Origin: an uncultured Verrucomicrobiota bacterium
GTDB taxonomy: Bacteria > Verrucomicrobiota > Verrucomicrobiia > Opitutales > Opitutaceae
Direction of reading: 5' to 3'
Assembly: GCA_903919625.1 (NCBI GenBank)
Contig: CAIXIZ010000472.1
Location: 1 to 15,912 of the forward strand
DNA length: 15,912 nt
Below are positions 14,269-15,912 of this stretch, one piece after another. Under the pieces are notes generated by a model. The model saw only the letters and a program-made list of their open reading frames with translations. It ran no database searches and was not told where the DNA came from. Made by a program: the position numbers and the translations under genes. Each line of letters starts with the position of its first letter. Positions within the stretch are counted from its first letter, which is position 1.

Positions 14269-15243
14269 ATGCCGCTCCTCTCTGTCACGGATCTCCGCAC
14301 GAGCTTCCACACGCGCCATGGGGTGGTGCGCGCGGTGGATGGCGTGAGTTTTTCCCTGGAAGGTGGCGAGACGCTCGGACTCGTCGGTGAATCGGGCTCC
14401 GGCAAATCCGTCACCTGCCTCTCGCTGCTGGGTCTCGTCCCGTCGCCGCCCGGCCGGCTGGATGGCGGCACGGCGCTTTTTGCCGGCACCGACCTGCTGC
14501 ATTGTCCGCCGCGTGAGCTACGCGGCATCAGGGGGCGGCGGATCAGCATGATTTTTCAGGACCCGATGACATCGCTCAACCCCTACTTGCGGATTGGCGA
14601 CCAGCTCATCGAGCCGCTGCTCATCCATGGGGACATTTCCCGGCGGGATGCGCTCGCCCGCGGCCTCGCCATGCTGGAGGCCGTGGGCATCGCCGAGCCC
14701 GCGCGCCGGATGCGGCAGCACCCTCACGAGTTTTCCGGCGGCATGCGGCAGCGGGTGATGATTGCGATGGCGCTCATCACCAAACCCGAGCTGCTCATTG
14801 CCGACGAGCCGACCACCGCCCTCGATGTGACCGTGCAGGCGCAGATCCTGGAGCTGATCAAAAAACTCCAGCGCGAGCTGGGCATGGCGGTGATCTTCAT
14901 CACCCACGACCTCGGGGTCGTTGCCGGGCTGTGTGACCGCGTGCAGGTCATGTACGCCGGCCGCATCGTCGAGACCGCCACCACCCGCACGCTCTTCCGG
15001 TCGCCGCTTCATCCCTACACCCGCGCGCTCCAGCGTTCCATCCCCGCGCTCCAGCCCAAGGGCACGGAGCTGTTTACCATCCCGGGTCTGCCTCCCGACC
15101 TCACCTGCCCGCCGCCTGGCTGCGCCTTCGCTCCGCGGTGCGCCTTCGCCGCCGCCCGCTGCCAGGTGGAGAAACCCGCGCTGTGCGAGGTTGCCCCCGG
15201 CCACGCCCACGCCTGCCTCCGCGCCCAGGCGGGGGAAATCTGA
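14269..15243 (+). CDS. oppD: Oligopeptide/dipeptide ABC transporter ATPase (OppD/DppD)
   Basis: A 324-residue ATPase subunit of a peptide-type ABC importer, working on the cytoplasmic face. Motifs in order: Walker A GESGSGKS (40-47), Q-loop IFQDPMTSLNP with Gln97, ABC signature SGGMRQR (156-162), Walker B LLIADE with Glu180, and the switch His213 in ITHDL. The C-terminal oligopeptide-transporter extension follows, with HPYTRAL and four cysteines, Cys280, Cys285, Cys291 and Cys298, spaced CX4CX5CX6C. This matches the iron-sulfur-binding cysteines described in OppD/DppD proteins. ATG 14269 begins with the usual MPLLSVTDLRT; the frame extends to a TTG at 14230 but that part is translated repeat. 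oppF follows after a 121-base gap. Permease and binding-protein genes are not upstream. The symbol is by family; Opp, Dpp or another substrate class cannot be separated. Confidence 0.93.
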   Translation: MPLLSVTDLRTSFHTRHGVVRAVDGVSFSLEGGETLGLVGESGSGKSVTCLSLLGLVPSPPGRLDGGTALFAGTDLLHCPPRELRGIRGRRISMIFQDPMTSLNPYLRIGDQLIEPLLIHGDISRRDALARGLAMLEAVGIAEPARRMRQHPHEFSGGMRQRVMIAMALITKPELLIADEPTTALDVTVQAQILELIKKLQRELGMAVIFITHDLGVVAGLCDRVQVMYAGRIVETATTRTLFRSPLHPYTRALQRSIPALQPKGTELFTIPGLPPDLTCPPPGCAFAPRCAFAAARCQVEKPALCEVAPGHAHACLRAQAGEI

Positions 15244-15246
15244 TTT

Positions 15247-15349
15247 TTTTACCACGGATTTCACGGATGAACACGGATGATAACGCGAGGCTCCAAGCCA
15301 AAATCCTTCCAACCCCTATCCGTGTAAATCCGTGTGATCCGTGGTAAAA
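15247..15349. repeat. Long imperfect inverted repeat between oppD and oppF
   Basis: The left arm 15247-15278 and right arm 15318-15349 are 32 bases each and complementary at all but four positions, around a 39-base loop. Each arm contains the unit CACGGAT two or three times (CCACGGAT, CACGGAT, ACACGGAT). This is the 'accacggatttcacggat' type of interspersed inverted repeat, which I recall from many Verrucomicrobia, Planctomycetes and Chloroflexi. In the transcript it would form a stem of about 28 pairs between the two ATPase genes. Confidence 0.75.
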
Positions 15350-15364
15350 CTTCCCTCGCCACCG

Positions 15365-15912
<548 letters not shown>

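Overview
The window looks like a piece of chromosome from a high-GC Gram-negative bacterium, most likely a verrucomicrobium (Opitutaceae-like). This is inference: a stand-alone HPr kinase/phosphorylase lies beside lipid A acyltransferase and envelope glycosyltransferase genes, the intergenic repeats are of types I associate with Verrucomicrobia and Planctomycetes, and no gene start carries a recognisable Shine-Dalgarno sequence. No rRNA, tRNA, CRISPR array, integrase, transposase or phage gene was found. This is mostly ordinary chromosome with interesting intergenic elements.

Left part (1-6160): a secreted dienelactone-hydrolase-family protein (33-878) is followed by a gene-poor stretch with two copies of a 23-bp palindrome in opposite orientation. 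Next are a small DUF4032-like ORF (complement 1358-1636), a secreted GH51 alpha-L-arabinofuranosidase (complement 1919-4006), a membrane-anchored glycine-rich protein (complement 4270-4896), a third palindrome copy (5046-5070) and hprK (complement 5168-6160).

Middle (6271-14053): an orphan branched-chain-amino-acid-type periplasmic binding protein diverges from hprK. Then comes an envelope glycoconjugate block: a GT87-type membrane glycosyltransferase, a GT-C membrane glycosyltransferase that appears split by a one-base frameshift near 10529 (8790-11122), a small cytosolic glycosyltransferase with a DxD motif (complement 11136-11858), an LpxL/HtrB-family acyltransferase (12028-12945) and a GT4 glycosyltransferase (complement 12965-14053). 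The two GT-C enzymes would use lipid-linked sugar donors at the membrane, the two soluble enzymes would use nucleotide sugars in the cytoplasm, and the acyltransferase would finish lipid A. The strands alternate with very short convergent gaps, so this is a functional neighbourhood rather than one operon.

Right end (14269-15912): two ATPases of an oligopeptide/dipeptide ABC importer, oppD complete and oppF cut by the window edge. They are separated by a 103-bp imperfect inverted repeat of an interspersed type. An A-rich interspersed repeat sits directly in front of oppD. No permease or peptide-binding protein of this importer is in the window.

No convincing new multi-gene system was found. 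The best leads are the dispersed palindrome family, the glycine-rich membrane protein with an internal duplication, the frameshifted GT-C gene, the strong hairpin plus T-tract in front of the acyltransferase gene, and the inverted repeat inside the opp operon.
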